Positions 26,977 to 35,200 of a stretch of DNA of 64,000 bases are shown here, one piece after another. The position numbers and the translations under genes are program-made. Source of the stretch: Bacteroidota bacterium (GTDB taxonomy: Bacteria > Bacteroidota > Bacteroidia > Chitinophagales > Chitinophagaceae); the NCBI GenBank assembly GCA_023428755.1, contig JAEYWX010000010.1, positions 242,713-306,712 on the forward strand, read 5' to 3'. The first letter of the stretch is position 1. Each line of letters opens with the position of its first letter. Below the pieces are notes generated by a model. That model was given only the letters and a program-made list of their open reading frames with translations, was not told where the DNA came from and made no database searches.

Positions 26977-27615
26977 TTAAATTTTTCTCTTTGCCCGAAG
27001 CACATCCAGCGCCTTCTTCTGATTCTCTACTTCTGCTTTTTGTTTTTCGATATTCTTTTTGTTTTCTTCAATATCGTCCTGCAATTTTTTCAGCCGCCTT
27101 TCCAGGCTGCTGCTTTCATCTTCATAATCTTTCAATTTCTTTTCGGTTGATTTTACTTTGTCTTCCTGGCCTTTAATTTCAACTTCCAGCGCTTGTGCTT
27201 CGGCCATCGGAATAAAGTTGAGGCAATACTGCCTGATCTTTGTAATGAATGCAACGTCTTCTGTGCCTTTTACATAATTCTCATTCCCTCTCGACAAAAC
27301 AAAATACACATTGCTTTCATCTTTTTCTTTTCGGCTTTTGCGTTCCACTTTCAGCAATACATCAAATGTTTCATCGCTTATTTCGGGAATCCGTATGCCT
27401 TTGTATGTGTACACACCTTTACTTTCTTTCGCACTGTACCCCATTTGGCTGAATTTTTGCCGGATAGCATCTTCTGTTACGGAAGCAGGATAAGGTACTT
27501 CGGTAACCATGGCAGGAAATTTTTTCTTTTGCCAGTCCATTTCACCAAAAGCCTGCGCATCTGCAAAGAAGGTAACCAGTAAAAATGCAACCACGGAGTA
27601 GATTTGTTTTTTCAT
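26977..27615 (-). CDS. Secreted hypothetical protein with C-terminal coiled coil
   Basis: The 212-residue protein has a cleavable signal peptide (MKKQIYSVVAFLLVTFFADAQA). The first half (residues 25-120) is globular with the pattern VTEDAIRQKFSQMGYSAKESKGVYTYKGIRIPEI. From about residue 145 a charged heptad-repeat helix follows (VEIKGQEDKVKSTEKKLKDYEDESSSLERRLKKLQDDIEENKKNIEKQKAEVENQKKALDVLRAK, positions 147-210). It is probably a periplasmic or surface protein that oligomerises through the coiled coil. No domain is recognised. A near-consensus -7 box (TATCTTAG) lies upstream. Confidence 0.78.
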   Translation of the reverse strand: MKKQIYSVVAFLLVTFFADAQAFGEMDWQKKKFPAMVTEVPYPASVTEDAIRQKFSQMGYSAKESKGVYTYKGIRIPEISDETFDVLLKVERKSRKEKDESNVYFVLSRGNENYVKGTEDVAFITKIRQYCLNFIPMAEAQALEVEIKGQEDKVKSTEKKLKDYEDESSSLERRLKKLQDDIEENKKNIEKQKAEVENQKKALDVLRAKRKI

Positions 27616-27687
27616 GCCTTTTTATTTTGTGCTACTAAGATAAAAAACAAGTGTAATGTGTTGCATGCAATTGGAAATATGTTTATT

Positions 27688-27695
27688 TATTTTTG
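27688..27695 (+). promoter_or_regulatory. -7 promoter element of the flippase gene
   Basis: TATTTTTG is an exact TAnnTTTG match. It overlaps the TTG at 27693-27695, so that TTG cannot be a normal start codon of a transcript from this promoter. The next TTG at 27717 becomes the better start. Confidence 0.5.
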
Positions 27696-27716
27696 AAGAA
27701 TCTTAATTTCGTTTCC

Positions 27717-29207
27717 TTGAGCAGCGTTAAAAAATTAGCAGGGCAGACTATTTGGTATGGATTCAGCAGCATTTTCGGAAGATTTCTGAACTACCTGCTC
27801 ACCCCTGTATTAGCTACTATTTTTGCATCGGCCGATTATGGAAAGATCAGTACCCTCTTTGCCATCGCCGCATTTCTCAATATTCTTTATACCTACGGAC
27901 TTGAAACGGCCTATTTCCGTTTTGCATCAAAAGAGCCGGAAACCAAAGTTTATAACACAGCGTTAAGTTCACTGTTTATTACCACCACAGTGCTTACTGT
28001 TTTGTTTTTGCTCTTTAGTAACAGTATTGCCGGCTTTCTCGAAATTCCCAAAAACCCGGAATATGTACAATGGGTGATGATGATCGTAGCGTTGGATACA
28101 CTGGCTGTACTTCCTTTTTCCAAACTTCGTTTTGAAGGGCGACCACGAAAGTTTGCATCTATCAAAGTGCTGAACATTCTCATCAACATCGGGCTGGTGT
28201 TGTTTTTCCTGGTGATTTGTAAGAATGCAGAAAAAGGAACCTTCCTGTCGGTGCTTTATAATCCAAAGATCGGGTTGGGGTATGTGATACTGGCCAACCT
28301 TGCTGCAAGCGCCGTAACACTTTTGTTACTGGCGAAAGAATTATTCAGCTTCCGGTTCACGATCGATAAAACGTTTTGGAAAGAATTGATGAATTATAGC
28401 TGGCCGTTGATTATTGTTGGATTGGGCGGCATGGTCAATGAATTGATTGATCGTTTCATGTTGCTGAAACTGATACCCGGCACTACCGAAGAAGCTTATT
28501 CACAAAGCGGAATTTATGGTGCCAACTACAAGCTGGCGGTATTGATCGTTTTATTTATACAGGCGTTTCGTTTGGGAGCCGAACCTTTTTTCTTCAAACA
28601 ATCCACGCAGGAAAATGCACAACGCACCTACGCACGGGTAATGAAGTTTTTTGTGATCGCCTGTTGCTTTTGTTTTCTCGGCGTTGTGTTGTTTCTCGAT
28701 ATCTGGAAATATTTTATGGGGAGTGCCCATCCGGAATACTGGACGGGATTGAAAGTGGTGCCGATCCTGATGCTTGCAAAATTATTTCTCGGGGTGTATT
28801 ACAACCTGTCGGTGTGGTATAAACTCACCAATCAAAACCTGGTGGGTGCATGGATCACATTAGGTGGTGCAGCCATCACTGTTCTGATCAATTTCATACT
28901 GATCCCTTATCTAGGCTACATGGCTTGTGCCATTGCTACCATTTGCTGTTATGGATTTATGATGGTGATCTCATACAAGCTCGGGCAGAAGTATTACCCC
29001 ATTCCCTATGCCTGGAAAAAACTTACGGCCTATGTGGTGATCTGTGTGCTGCTGTTTGGCATACACAGACTGGGTATTTATTTCGTGGAATCGAAATGGT
29101 TCAGCCACGGGTTAGGCCTTGCACTGATATTTGCGTTTGGTTTGTTTATCCTTCGTATTGAGAAGAAAGAATTACAACGATTACCGTTAGTGGGTAGGTA
29201 TATTTAA
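27717..29207 (+). CDS. Polysaccharide biosynthesis / oligosaccharide flippase family protein
   Basis: This 496-residue integral membrane protein has about 12-14 helices and the MOP-superfamily N-terminus SSVKKLAGQTIWYGFSSIFGRFLNYLLTPVLA. Family members flip lipid-linked sugars for O-antigen, capsule or teichoic-acid-like polymers. No ATG exists at the 5' end. The open frame begins at TTG 27693, but a -7 promoter box covers that codon, and TTG 27717 gives the typical N-terminus MSSVKKLAGQT, so it is chosen. Its stop codon overlaps that of the convergent lipoprotein gene by the four bases TTAA. No glycosyltransferase cluster is adjacent, so the substrate is unknown. Confidence 0.88.
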   Translation: MSSVKKLAGQTIWYGFSSIFGRFLNYLLTPVLATIFASADYGKISTLFAIAAFLNILYTYGLETAYFRFASKEPETKVYNTALSSLFITTTVLTVLFLLFSNSIAGFLEIPKNPEYVQWVMMIVALDTLAVLPFSKLRFEGRPRKFASIKVLNILINIGLVLFFLVICKNAEKGTFLSVLYNPKIGLGYVILANLAASAVTLLLLAKELFSFRFTIDKTFWKELMNYSWPLIIVGLGGMVNELIDRFMLLKLIPGTTEEAYSQSGIYGANYKLAVLIVLFIQAFRLGAEPFFFKQSTQENAQRTYARVMKFFVIACCFCFLGVVLFLDIWKYFMGSAHPEYWTGLKVVPILMLAKLFLGVYYNLSVWYKLTNQNLVGAWITLGGAAITVLINFILIPYLGYMACAIATICCYGFMMVISYKLGQKYYPIPYAWKKLTAYVVICVLLFGIHRLGIYFVESKWFSHGLGLALIFAFGLFILRIEKKELQRLPLVGRYI

Positions 29208-29539
29208 TTGACTTTACGAAAACCTTCCTTTTCTAAATCAGATACTGAACCTTGTTCAAGATCAATAAAAAAAGACTTACCGGTTGTGCAGCTACAAGCT
29301 AGACAAACTACCAAATCACTCGATGATTTTTTTAACCGGGCATTTGACACTTCAATCCCCTTTGATCGTAGATAGTCTACCATATTCTGGATCGTTTTTG
29401 CATCTGTATCTCCATTTGCCCAGTTGTCAGCACATTGAGTTTGAGCACGAGCGTATGTTTTTTCTGATATTTCAACCTTATTACAGGCCAAAATAAAAGC
29501 TGCTGCGATTATACCAAAAGCCAGTTTCATTTGTTTCAT
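29204..29539 (-). CDS. Small cysteine-containing lipoprotein, hypothetical
   Basis: The 111-residue product has a lipoprotein signal (LAFGIIAAAFILACNKVE, with the lipidated cysteine about residue 19). The mature part contains NWANGDTDAKTIQNMVDYLRSKGIEVSNARL and a CLACSCTTGKSFFIDLE motif with three cysteines near residue 80, which may form a disulfide or bind a metal. It is convergent with the flippase gene and shares the stop bases TTAA. No family is recognised; the double-cysteine region is the only distinctive part. Confidence 0.78.
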   Translation of the reverse strand: MKQMKLAFGIIAAAFILACNKVEISEKTYARAQTQCADNWANGDTDAKTIQNMVDYLRSKGIEVSNARLKKSSSDLVVCLACSCTTGKSFFIDLEQGSVSDLEKEGFRKVN

Positions 29540-29574
29540 ACAATGTTGAGTTATGCTTGGTTAAAAACGTTGCA

Positions 29575-30213
29575 TTACCGCAAAAACGGATTATTTCTTT
29601 TTTCATATCCAATCGTAGTAGTTGGTCCATGACCACTGTACACAACCGTTTCATCAGGCAACGTAAAAAGTTGGGTACGGATGCTGTTGAGCAATGTTTC
29701 ATGATCACCGCCCGGCAAATCGGTACGGCCAATACTTTCACGAAACAATACATCGCCCCCAATTACAAATCCTTGTTCCTTGCAATAAAAACAAACATGG
29801 CCTGGTGCATGGCCGGGGGCAAACAACACTTTCACTTTGTCATCATCCAGCAATAACTCGTCGCCCTCATTCAAAAAATGAAACGGTCCGTTGTAATTAT
29901 CAAACGGCAGGTTCCACATCAACCCGCTGGTTGGTGCAAAAGCAAGCACCTGCTGCTCATTGGGATGCAGGTGAAGTTCTAAAGCGAAGGTTTCGTAGAT
30001 CCATTTGTTGCCAAAAACATGATCGAGATGGCAATGGGTATTGAGCAGTTTTACCGGCTTCAACTTGTTTTGTTGAAGAAATTGTGCCAGTGTATCCCGT
30101 TCTTCTTCAAAATAACAGCCGGGGTCTATAATGAAGGCCTTACCCTTATCGTTATAGAGTACATACGTGTTTTCCTGAACAGGGCTGAATGTAAAAGCTT
30201 TAACAGTGAACAT
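29575..30213 (-). CDS. MBL-fold metallo-hydrolase (glyoxalase II-like)
   Basis: The 212-residue enzyme has the metallo-beta-lactamase fold with THCHLDHVFGN (HxHxDH, residues 59-64 region), a second-site histidine in FAPGHAPGHVCFY, and SGHGPTTTIGYEKRNNPFL at the C-terminus. It lacks the long C-terminal domain of true glyoxalase II, so it belongs to the shorter YcbL-like group of hydroxyacylglutathione-hydrolase-type proteins. The substrate is unknown. Two metal ions (zinc or iron) are expected. It lies upstream of a lipoprotein gene and divergent from a large outer-membrane gene. Confidence 0.9.
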   Translation of the reverse strand: MFTVKAFTFSPVQENTYVLYNDKGKAFIIDPGCYFEEERDTLAQFLQQNKLKPVKLLNTHCHLDHVFGNKWIYETFALELHLHPNEQQVLAFAPTSGLMWNLPFDNYNGPFHFLNEGDELLLDDDKVKVLFAPGHAPGHVCFYCKEQGFVIGGDVLFRESIGRTDLPGGDHETLLNSIRTQLFTLPDETVVYSGHGPTTTIGYEKRNNPFLR

Positions 30214-30283
30214 GGATTGATTTTTGTACTTTTAAATGCTGGTTTTCACTAACCAAATTCTCAAAAAGATATAACACGAAAAT

Positions 30284-33200
30284 ATGCGAATTCAAGTGAA
30301 CGGTTTTTCAAGGTTAACAGCAACGGCAACAATTCTTTTTCTTTTACTCGGCAGCCAGGCATCTGCACAAATTAATATGGTGGAGTTTGGCAAAAACCGT
30401 GTGCAACATACCAAGTTCAAATGGAGTTTTTACCAGAGCCCCAATTTCAATGTACACTATACACTCAACGGGTTAGAGCTGGCAAAATTTGCAACACAGG
30501 TAGCCGAAGAAGAACTACCATCACTGGAAGAGTTTATTGAGTTTGGTATTCAGCGCCGCCTCAATATTGTGTTGTACAACAACTTCAATGATTACAAGCA
30601 ATCGAATATCGGCATTGGTTTAGATATCCCCAATGCAGGTGGTCTTACCAAACTGGTGAATAATAAAATGGTGGTGTATTACAATGGTGATCATAACGAT
30701 CTGCGCCGCCAGATCAGGGAAGGTATTGCCAAAGTATTGGTTGAATCGTTACTGTTTGGCGATGATCTTGGTGAGTTTGCACAAAATCAGGCTTTACTCG
30801 ATTTACCCAAATGGATGACCGATGGCTACATTTCTTATGCAGCCGAAAACTGGAGTACCAAGCTGGATAACGAATTGAAAAGCGCCATGATTGGTGCCGA
30901 TTATAAAAACTTTTATCACTTCGCTTATGAGCAGCCACGTTTGGCGGGTCATGCGTTTTGGTATTACATTGAAGAACGCTATCGCAAAGAAAACGTTACC
31001 TACCTGTTGTACCTCAGCCGTATTTATAAAAATGTAAACCGTGCCACTAATACAATCGCAAAAAAGAAACTGAAGGATGTACTGAAAGATTTTATGCTGT
31101 ACAACCGTGATAAATACTATAAGGATATCCGTGCACGCAGAAATGTACCAAGCGGACGCTTAACCGTTCCAAAAGAAATCGGCAAAAACGATTACTTCCG
31201 TTTCCAGGCCAACCCCAACCCGAAGAGTTTTACGTTTGCGGTGGTTGAATATCGCAAAGGACAAACCCGTGTGATCCTGAATGAGAATTTTATTTCCGAA
31301 AAAGTATTATGGAAAAGCGGTGTTCGTAATCTCGAAGAAAAACCAAACCCCAATTATCCGTTATTGGCATGGGACCCTAAAGGAACACGCATTGCCATGA
31401 TCGTTTGGGAAAAAGGAAAAGTATTATTGAATGTGTACGATGCATTCCGTCGCATCAAAACGGTAAAGAATGTTGAACTGCCGTTTGAACAGGTGAATGA
31501 TATGCAGTACATGCTCGATCCAAATACATTGGTGATGAGCGCTGTTAAAGGCGGGCAAAGTGATGTATTCGTTTATAAAATCGATAACAGCAAACTGGAA
31601 CAGGTTACCAATGATGTGTACGATGACCTGGATGCAAGCTTTGTAGCATTCCCCAATAAAACAGGGATCATTTTTTCCAGTAACCGTCCGTCGCCCAATG
31701 CACCAACAGGTGATACTGTTTTACCGAATGATCGTTACAACGTATTCCTGATTGACAACTGGAACAAATCGGAATTCAAACAAATTTCGCAGCTCAGTAA
31801 TATTAAATACGGCAATGCCCGTTTTCCTACGCAATACAATACCAATCACTTTACGTTCATCAGCGATGAAAATGGAATTGGTAACCGCTGGGCCGGTTTC
31901 TTCAGCACACAGGCTGCGGGGCTTGATACCATTTTCCAGATCGGCGATGAAATATTACGCAACCCGGAGCCCAAAGAACTTGATTCAACATTGCAGGCAT
32001 GGAATAAGCAGGAACCGGATTCTGTATTCACCTTCCGTGTTACCGATGACAGTTCTTATACCTTCCCCATGAGCAATTACCAAAGCAGTGTATTGGAAAC
32101 AAGAATTGCCGGTGATAACGGACAGGTAACAGAAGTAAACAGGCAAGGTGAATTTAAATTCCTGTATAAATTAAAGGTGGATGAAAACACCTTGCGGAAA
32201 CGCAATGTAAATGCACGCCCAACGGAATACATCAAACGCATGACAAGGCTGGATAAAGTTGCGGGCGAAAATACACAAGACCGTACTGATATACAGGACA
32301 GTGTTACAACTGAACCACCGCCAACCGATTTCTTTGAAACGGAATTCAAAACCGATTCAATCAATCCTACAGAAAAACTGATGGGTGCAAAAAAACAAAG
32401 CCGTGAAGAAGTATTGAGCCGGATGCGTTTGTTCCCTTACACGAAAAAATACTTCGTTGATAATGTAACCACCAACTTTGCATCAAACGGTGCATTACTC
32501 ATCAATCGCTTTCAACCTTATTCCGGGGCAAATGGTCCTGTAAATCTTGGAAACTTCAGTCCGCTCAATGCAATGACCAGAGTTGGTGCAATGGAGTTTT
32601 TGGAAGACTATAAATTCAGTGGTGCCTTTCGTGTAAACTACGGATTTGAAGATAACGAGATCTATATGCGATTCGATAATCTGAAACGCAGGATTGATTG
32701 GGGACTTACCTATTATCGTTCTTCTGTATCGACGGGTATTATCACATCAAGAGGAACGTTCCCAATTCAACTCATCAGCAGTATTTACCAGGGAAATGTA
32801 TCCTATCCGTTAAATGAAGTGCAAAGCATTCGCTTTACTGGTGGTATCCGCAGAGATGTGTACAACGTAAAAGCAGATGAACAGTTTCCGGGATCGTTAC
32901 AAGAGCCGAATTATGATGAAAACTTTGCAATGGCCCGAGCTGAATTTGTGCACGATAACAGCATTAACCCTGTAAGCAATATCTGGCATGGCTTCCGTGC
33001 AAAAGGTTGGGTTGAAATGTTCAACCGCCTCGGTGGTAACTTCTCTGAACGTCCCGGTGATCTTACCTTCAATTTTGGTTTTGATGCAAGGCATTATCTG
33101 CGCATTTACCGCAATTTTATTTGGGCCGTTCGTGGTGCAGCCGATGTATCGTGGGGTGATAATAAATTCATTTATTACCTGGGCGGAACAGATGGTTGGT

Positions 33201-33718
33201 TAATGTTGGGCAATAATGATGTGGTAAGGAATGGCGTACCCAAGCAACGTTATTTCAACACATCGAATCGTCCTGCACCTGATCAAAGTTATGTGTACGA
33301 ATCGTTAGCCGTTAACCTGCGTGGTTTTACACAAAACGCAGCGAACGGAAACAATGCATTAGTGATCAACAGTGAATTGCGTTTGCCGGTGTTTACCACA
33401 TTTTTTAACCGTCCGGTGAACAATGCTTTCCTGCGTAATTTCCAGTTGGTACAATTCATTGATCTTGGTACTGCATGGAACGGACGCTATGATAAGATCG
33501 GTCGCCCGGAAATTACATACTCCGATGCGAGTGATCCAAACAACCCTGTTACGGTGGTGATCAAAGCACCTGGCGTAGGACCATTTCTTGGCAGTTATGG
33601 ATTTGGAGCAAGAAGTACATTGCTCGGATATTTTTTAAGGTTTGATGCCGGCTGGCAAATGAATGGCTTCTTTAGAGGAACGCCGGTAATGCACGTATCG
33701 TTAGGATTTGACTTTTAA
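30284..33718 (+). CDS. Large exported protein with TolB-like propeller and C-terminal beta-barrel
   Basis: The 1144-residue precursor has a signal peptide (TATATILFLLLGSQASAQ). Residues about 50-280 contain a peptidase-MA-like region (LPKWMTDGYISYA) that lacks the HExxH metal motif, so it is probably not an active peptidase. Residues about 340-560 contain PD40/TolB-like propeller repeats (for example TGIIFSSNRPSPNAPTGD). From about residue 700 onwards the sequence has alternating amphipathic strands and ends in MHVSLGFDF, a typical outer-membrane C-terminus. Annotated relatives in Bacteroidota are often called TolB-like translocation proteins. I infer an outer-membrane assembly or transport role. 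It is convergent with the DUF1361 gene and overlaps it by TTAA. Confidence 0.75.
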   Translation: MRIQVNGFSRLTATATILFLLLGSQASAQINMVEFGKNRVQHTKFKWSFYQSPNFNVHYTLNGLELAKFATQVAEEELPSLEEFIEFGIQRRLNIVLYNNFNDYKQSNIGIGLDIPNAGGLTKLVNNKMVVYYNGDHNDLRRQIREGIAKVLVESLLFGDDLGEFAQNQALLDLPKWMTDGYISYAAENWSTKLDNELKSAMIGADYKNFYHFAYEQPRLAGHAFWYYIEERYRKENVTYLLYLSRIYKNVNRATNTIAKKKLKDVLKDFMLYNRDKYYKDIRARRNVPSGRLTVPKEIGKNDYFRFQANPNPKSFTFAVVEYRKGQTRVILNENFISEKVLWKSGVRNLEEKPNPNYPLLAWDPKGTRIAMIVWEKGKVLLNVYDAFRRIKTVKNVELPFEQVNDMQYMLDPNTLVMSAVKGGQSDVFVYKIDNSKLEQVTNDVYDDLDASFVAFPNKTGIIFSSNRPSPNAPTGDTVLPNDRYNVFLIDNWNKSEFKQISQLSNIKYGNARFPTQYNTNHFTFISDENGIGNRWAGFFSTQAAGLDTIFQIGDEILRNPEPKELDSTLQAWNKQEPDSVFTFRVTDDSSYTFPMSNYQSSVLETRIAGDNGQVTEVNRQGEFKFLYKLKVDENTLRKRNVNARPTEYIKRMTRLDKVAGENTQDRTDIQDSVTTEPPPTDFFETEFKTDSINPTEKLMGAKKQSREEVLSRMRLFPYTKKYFVDNVTTNFASNGALLINRFQPYSGANGPVNLGNFSPLNAMTRVGAMEFLEDYKFSGAFRVNYGFEDNEIYMRFDNLKRRIDWGLTYYRSSVSTGIITSRGTFPIQLISSIYQGNVSYPLNEVQSIRFTGGIRRDVYNVKADEQFPGSLQEPNYDENFAMARAEFVHDNSINPVSNIWHGFRAKGWVEMFNRLGGNFSERPGDLTFNFGFDARHYLRIYRNFIWAVRGAADVSWGDNKFIYYLGGTDGWLMLGNNDVVRNGVPKQRYFNTSNRPAPDQSYVYESLAVNLRGFTQNAANGNNALVINSELRLPVFTTFFNRPVNNAFLRNFQLVQFIDLGTAWNGRYDKIGRPEITYSDASDPNNPVTVVIKAPGVGPFLGSYGFGARSTLLGYFLRFDAGWQMNGFFRGTPVMHVSLGFDF

Positions 33719-34365
33719 ACTGATTGTTTCGATGATACAGATGCCTGCTCACTAAAATGAGCAGGCATTTTTTTAAGTGTTTCATAGATCAGCAACAGCA
33801 CAACTGCAAAAAGAACAGTTACCGCCCACACCCGTGGATGCGATGCCGGTGATAGTAATTTTGAAACAATTCCTTCCATCAGATCAAATGGCTGTGTAAC
33901 CAGGTGCCAGCTGTTATAACGATCGTACCGGCCGAGGTAAATTCCAAACCCACACAGTACAAATAAACTTACTGTTATCAACTTCACCTTTACAATAGAG
34001 AAACGTTTCAGCAGCAGTTGTTCAATGTTTCGCAACGAATACAATCCCATTAACAAGCCATTCCATGCCGCCATGAACAACAACACAAGATCAAAGTACA
34101 ATGGCACACCCGCCCTCTCCTGTAAATGAAACAGATCGGTAATGAGATAAGGTGAATTGGGAAAGAAGAGTAACCATAAACTGAACAGTGTTATGTTTCG
34201 CACAGAAAATTGCGTGTTCGTTATCATACTGCTGAACAGCAAGGGTAACCACGCCAGAAAAAGATTCCAGGGAATGAACAGGAACAAAAAACTCCCGGTG
34301 TACCATACACGAAAGGCATACAACAGTAATGAAAACCCTACCGAATAAAACAATACTTTTTTCAT
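33715..34365 (-). CDS. DUF1361 domain-containing membrane protein
   Basis: This 216-residue protein has about six membrane helices and the DUF1361 features LFLAWLPLLFSS and FFPNSPYLITDLFHLQ. The function is unknown. It is the last gene of the CreD operon: its start overlaps the diacylglycerol kinase stop by four bases (ATGA, 34362-34365), and its stop overlaps that of the convergent barrel gene by TTAA. Confidence 0.88.
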   Translation of the reverse strand: MKKVLFYSVGFSLLLYAFRVWYTGSFLFLFIPWNLFLAWLPLLFSSMITNTQFSVRNITLFSLWLLFFPNSPYLITDLFHLQERAGVPLYFDLVLLFMAAWNGLLMGLYSLRNIEQLLLKRFSIVKVKLITVSLFVLCGFGIYLGRYDRYNSWHLVTQPFDLMEGIVSKLLSPASHPRVWAVTVLFAVVLLLIYETLKKMPAHFSEQASVSSKQSV

Positions 34366-34712
34366 GCAGAAAAAATTAAAATGAGTTTAGGAACAAAAAT
34401 GATGAGTGCTGTAACAAAGCTGCCGAAAGCGGTCACTAATACTGCTGCTGCTGCTATGTCTTTTATCTGTCCGATAACAGGATGCTGTTCTGCTGTAACA
34501 TGATCACACAGTTTTTCAATAGCTGTATTAATGAGTTCCATTGCTGTAACAGCACAAATACATAGTACAATCAACATCCATTCAGTTGTTGTGATGCTGA
34601 AATAAAACCCTGCTGCTGTAACAACTACAGCAGCAAGAATATGGAGACGAAAATTCATTTCGCTCCTGAAGGCAATTGCTATTCCCTTGAAAGCATAATA
34701 GAATGATGTCAT
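34362..34712 (-). CDS. Diacylglycerol kinase family protein
   Basis: The 116-residue protein has the DgkA/UndPK-like plan: an N-terminal amphipathic segment (SFYYAFKGIAIAFRSEMNFRLH), then three membrane helices, with the conserved active-site ELINTAIEKLCD segment (residues 60-72) and QIKDIAAAAVLVTA. Such proteins phosphorylate diacylglycerol or undecaprenol at the inner membrane and recycle lipid carriers for cell-wall synthesis. It lies 8 bases after the Coq4-like gene and overlaps the DUF1361 gene by four bases. The Gram-negative versus undecaprenol-type specificity is not settled by sequence alone. Confidence 0.92.
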   Translation of the reverse strand: MTSFYYAFKGIAIAFRSEMNFRLHILAAVVVTAAGFYFSITTTEWMLIVLCICAVTAMELINTAIEKLCDHVTAEQHPVIGQIKDIAAAAVLVTAFGSFVTALIIFVPKLILIFSA

Positions 34713-34720
34713 TTGTGATT

Positions 34721-35200
34721 TTATTTAGCTAATGCAAACTGATTTCGTACATCTGCCAGTGATTGCTGCATGATGGCAAACCAATCGAGCGCAGAAAGAT
34801 CCTTCGCCTGCTTCCCCCGCTGGTAGGCCTTACAGAACGATGCATAATATTCGGGCATCGTGATCATACCATAGATCACTGTTGCCAGTACCGGAAACGA
34901 CACCCTTCCGTTTGCCAGCATAAAGAACTGCAGACTCACCTCACCTTCATCCGTAAACGGATAATCGAGTACCACATGTTTAATATCGTGTCGTTCATAG
35001 TAAGGAAGCAGTCGCAGGTTGGCAGCGTTCAGAAGTTGCCACACTTCGTTTCCTACTGTTTCGTATGGCAAAGCACTCAGCTGTTCCATACTGTACGGAA
35101 ATTTTTTCTTTCGCCGTATAATTTTTAATATCGGCAACGCTATTGTATGCGTCAACAACACCAATACATTGCTGCGCAGCTTTTTTAGTTGTTGTATCAT
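34721..35200 (-). CDS. Coq4 family protein
   Basis: The 159-residue protein has the Coq4 signature HDxxH-x11-E exactly (H71, D72, H75, E87, in ERHDIKHVVLDYPFTDEGE), which is the zinc-binding site in this family, and a C-terminal helical half with DLSALDWFAIMQQSLADVR. In eukaryotes Coq4 supports ubiquinone synthesis. Bacteroidota usually make menaquinone, so the bacterial role here is unclear. It overlaps the CreD gene by four bases (ATGA, 35197-35200) and is 8 bases from the diacylglycerol kinase gene, so it belongs to the envelope operon. Confidence is high for the motif, moderate for the family name. Confidence 0.78.
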   Translation of the reverse strand: MIQQLKKLRSNVLVLLTHTIALPILKIIRRKKKFPYSMEQLSALPYETVGNEVWQLLNAANLRLLPYYERHDIKHVVLDYPFTDEGEVSLQFFMLANGRVSFPVLATVIYGMITMPEYYASFCKAYQRGKQAKDLSALDWFAIMQQSLADVRNQFALAK

